A DNA stretch of 15,972 nt from Oscillibacter sp. (GTDB lineage: Bacteria > Bacillota > Clostridia > Oscillospirales > Oscillospiraceae), in NCBI GenBank assembly GCA_003487665.1, contig DNFA01000011.1, positions 1 to 15,972 of the forward strand, read 5' to 3'. The stretch's first letter is position 1, and each line of letters starts with the position of its first letter. Under the pieces are notes generated by a model. It worked only from the letters and a program-made list of their open reading frames with translations. It was not told the origin of the DNA and searched no databases. Positions 15,174 to 15,972 of this stretch are shown here, piece by piece. The position numbers were made by a program, and so were the translations under genes.

Positions 15174-15202
15174 ATTATAGCACACAACGCACAAAATGTA
15201 CA
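15174..15202 (-). promoter_or_regulatory. Extended -10 promoter of the xdhABC operon
   Basis: On the minus strand TGTACA (15202-15197), 17 bp, TATAAT (15179-15174), with TGC directly before the -10 box. The perfect -10 with an extended TGn makes this a strong promoter even with a moderate -35. The leader is about 55 nt. Confidence 0.75.
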
Positions 15203-15216
15203 GGGCGGGCGTGATT

Positions 15217-15233
15217 TTATTTCGTGAATAACG
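15217..15233. promoter_or_regulatory. Inverted repeat between the divergent xdhA and mocA-type promoters
   Basis: TTATT-TCGTG-AATAA (15217-15231), extended on the right to AATAACG. It lies between the -35 boxes of the two divergent promoters, a natural operator position. The right arm resembles the ATAACG half-site of the E. coli ModE box; the left arm matches less well. It is a candidate operator only. Confidence 0.35.
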
Positions 15234-15245
15234 ATACGCCGCGTC

Positions 15246-15274
15246 TTGACGGGGCATACTGAAGCTGATACACT
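15246..15274 (+). promoter_or_regulatory. Promoter of the MocA/YgfJ-type gene
   Basis: TTGACG (15246-15251), 17 bp, TACACT (15269-15274). The predicted transcript starts near 15281, about 20 nt before the ATG. Confidence 0.65.
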
Positions 15275-15299
15275 ACACGGTAAGAAAGAGGGTGACGGC

Positions 15300-15890
15300 A
15301 TGGCGGAGCTTCGCATAGGCTGCCTTGTGATGGCGGCGGGCAGCGGCAGCCGCTTCGGGCGCAATAAGCTGGAGGCCGTTATAGACGGGAAAACGCTGCT
15401 GCGGCGGGCGCTGGAGGCGGTGCCGCGGGAGGAGTTTGCCTGCGTGACTGTGGTGACACAGTATGACGGCGCGGCGGCGCTGGCGGAGGAATTCGGCTTC
15501 GCGGTGGTGCGGAACGACCGTCCGGAGGACGGCCTGAGCCGCACGGTACGTCTGGGCACCGAGGCCATGGCCGGGTGCGGCGCCATTATGTATCAGGTAG
15601 CCGATCAGCCGCTGCTGGAGCGGGACACGGTGCGCCGGGAGGTGGAGCTGTTCCGGGCGCATCCGGACAGGATCGTGGGGCTGGGGCACAACGGCGTGCG
15701 GGGCAACCCCTGCATCTTCCCCCGGCGGTTCTTCCCGGAGCTGATGGCGCTCACCGGCGACACCGGCGGCAACGTGGTGATCCGGGCGCACCCGGAATCG
15801 CTGCTGCTGTGCGAAACGGCGGCGGCGGAGCTGCGGGACGTGGACACGGTGGAGGCACTGGCTGCCATACGCACAGAAAAGATCATGTAA
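15300..15890 (+). CDS. Molybdenum cofactor cytidylyltransferase, YgfJ/MocA family
   Basis: A 196-residue nucleotidyltransferase of the MobA/MocA superfamily. The N-terminal nucleotide-binding loop is LVMAAGSGSRFGRNK (about residues 8-22), with the conserved Lys in NKL; the family's metal-site aspartate is in YQVADQPLL, and a conserved GNPCIF and a GDTGGN loop follow. MocA attaches CMP to molybdopterin to form the cytosine dinucleotide cofactor used by xanthine dehydrogenase-type enzymes. Within the superfamily it fits the YgfJ subgroup linked to (often selenium-dependent) molybdenum hydroxylases. Start: ATG at 15300, GAGGG about 9 nt upstream; the frame begins earlier at a TTG inside the -35 box. 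Divergent from xdhA. The usual XdhC/CoxI-like sulfuration factor is not in the window. Alternative: MobA-type GMP transfer, less likely from context. Confidence 0.87.
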   Translation: MAELRIGCLVMAAGSGSRFGRNKLEAVIDGKTLLRRALEAVPREEFACVTVVTQYDGAAALAEEFGFAVVRNDRPEDGLSRTVRLGTEAMAGCGAIMYQVADQPLLERDTVRREVELFRAHPDRIVGLGHNGVRGNPCIFPRRFFPELMALTGDTGGNVVIRAHPESLLLCETAAAELRDVDTVEALAAIRTEKIM

Positions 15891-15893
15891 AAA

Positions 15894-15912
15894 GAGCGTC
15901 CGTTGGACGCTC
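15894..15912 (+). terminator. Hairpin after the MocA-type gene, weak terminator
   Basis: GAGCGTCC-GTT-GGACGCTC is an 8-bp perfect stem starting 3 nt after the stop codon. It is preceded by an A-run but no T-run follows, so it may work as a terminator on the minus strand or be only a stabilising hairpin. Confidence 0.45.
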
Positions 15913-15934
15913 CAGCGTGTCGATAGACCTCACC

Positions 15935-15971
15935 CCTGTCATTCCGGGGAGTACCCCAAGGGCACTTGCTT
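15935..15971 (+). repeat. Fragment of a dispersed intergenic repeat (copy 2)
   Basis: CCTGTCATTC (15935-15944) and GGGCACTTGCTT (15960-15971), flanking the hairpin GGGG-AGTA-CCCC (15946-15957). It matches copy 1 at 11290-11314, which lacks the hairpin. It may continue beyond the window. Confidence 0.45.
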
Positions 15972-15972
15972 C

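Noticed and set aside
12862..15180. 772-residue open frame on the plus strand opposite xdhA
   Set aside because: Same kind of antisense shadow; the minus strand clearly encodes the molybdopterin subunit.
1..15972. CRISPR arrays, tRNA or rRNA genes, insertion sequences, phage genes
   Set aside because: No regularly spaced direct repeats, no cloverleaf or rRNA-like segments, and no transposase, integrase or phage motifs were found in reading both strands.

Overview
The window looks like chromosome of a GC-rich anaerobic Clostridia member, most likely an Oscillospiraceae-type gut bacterium. The grounds are GC-rich codon use, strong AGGAGG ribosome sites, sigma-A promoters with TTGACA/TATAAT-like boxes, short lipoprotein signals of the type LLALVMALSL-x-ACG, and purine-type molybdenum hydroxylases. 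This is inference from sequence style. No rRNA or other phylogenetic marker is present.

Left part (1-2310, + strand). About 350 bases without a gene lead to a small ModE-type winged-helix regulator (348-725). A near-consensus promoter, whose -35 lies inside the end of that gene, starts a ~180-nt structured leader ending in an intrinsic terminator (a riboswitch-like layout). It precedes a CorC/HlyC-type CNNM-CBS membrane protein that starts at TTG (921-2267). A 19-bp perfect hairpin closes it and also serves the convergent minus-strand genes.

Minus-strand envelope cluster (2317-6213). In transcription order: a one-TM LemA-like small protein, a zinc-ribbon + SHOCT protein, a clostripain-family (C11) lipoprotein protease, and a small acidic lipoprotein. 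The first three are tightly packed (gaps of 18 and 2 nt). Their joint role is unknown.

Two-component system (6401-8430, + strand). A LytTR response regulator and a GHKL histidine kinase overlap by 4 nt and are divergent from the envelope cluster. The 187-bp divergent region holds three AAATG-type repeats spaced exactly 21 bp apart, just upstream of a good promoter. This is the expected layout of a LytTR operator.

Molybdenum hydroxylase region (8683-15890). A fused [2Fe-2S]/molybdopterin enzyme of the selenium-dependent xanthine dehydrogenase type (+ strand) converges on a three-gene minus-strand operon, xdhA-xdhB-xdhC (Mo subunit, FAD subunit, Fe-S subunit). Divergent from xdhA is a YgfJ/MocA-type cytidylyltransferase that probably matures the cofactor of these enzymes. 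The two promoters face away from each other across ~190 bp, and a ModE-box-like inverted repeat lies between their -35 boxes. With the ModE-type regulator on the left, the window carries structural, maturation and possibly regulatory parts of a purine/molybdenum module.

Most worth following up: the leader RNA of the CorC gene, the 21-bp-phased LytTR-type repeats, and the uncharacterised envelope cluster.
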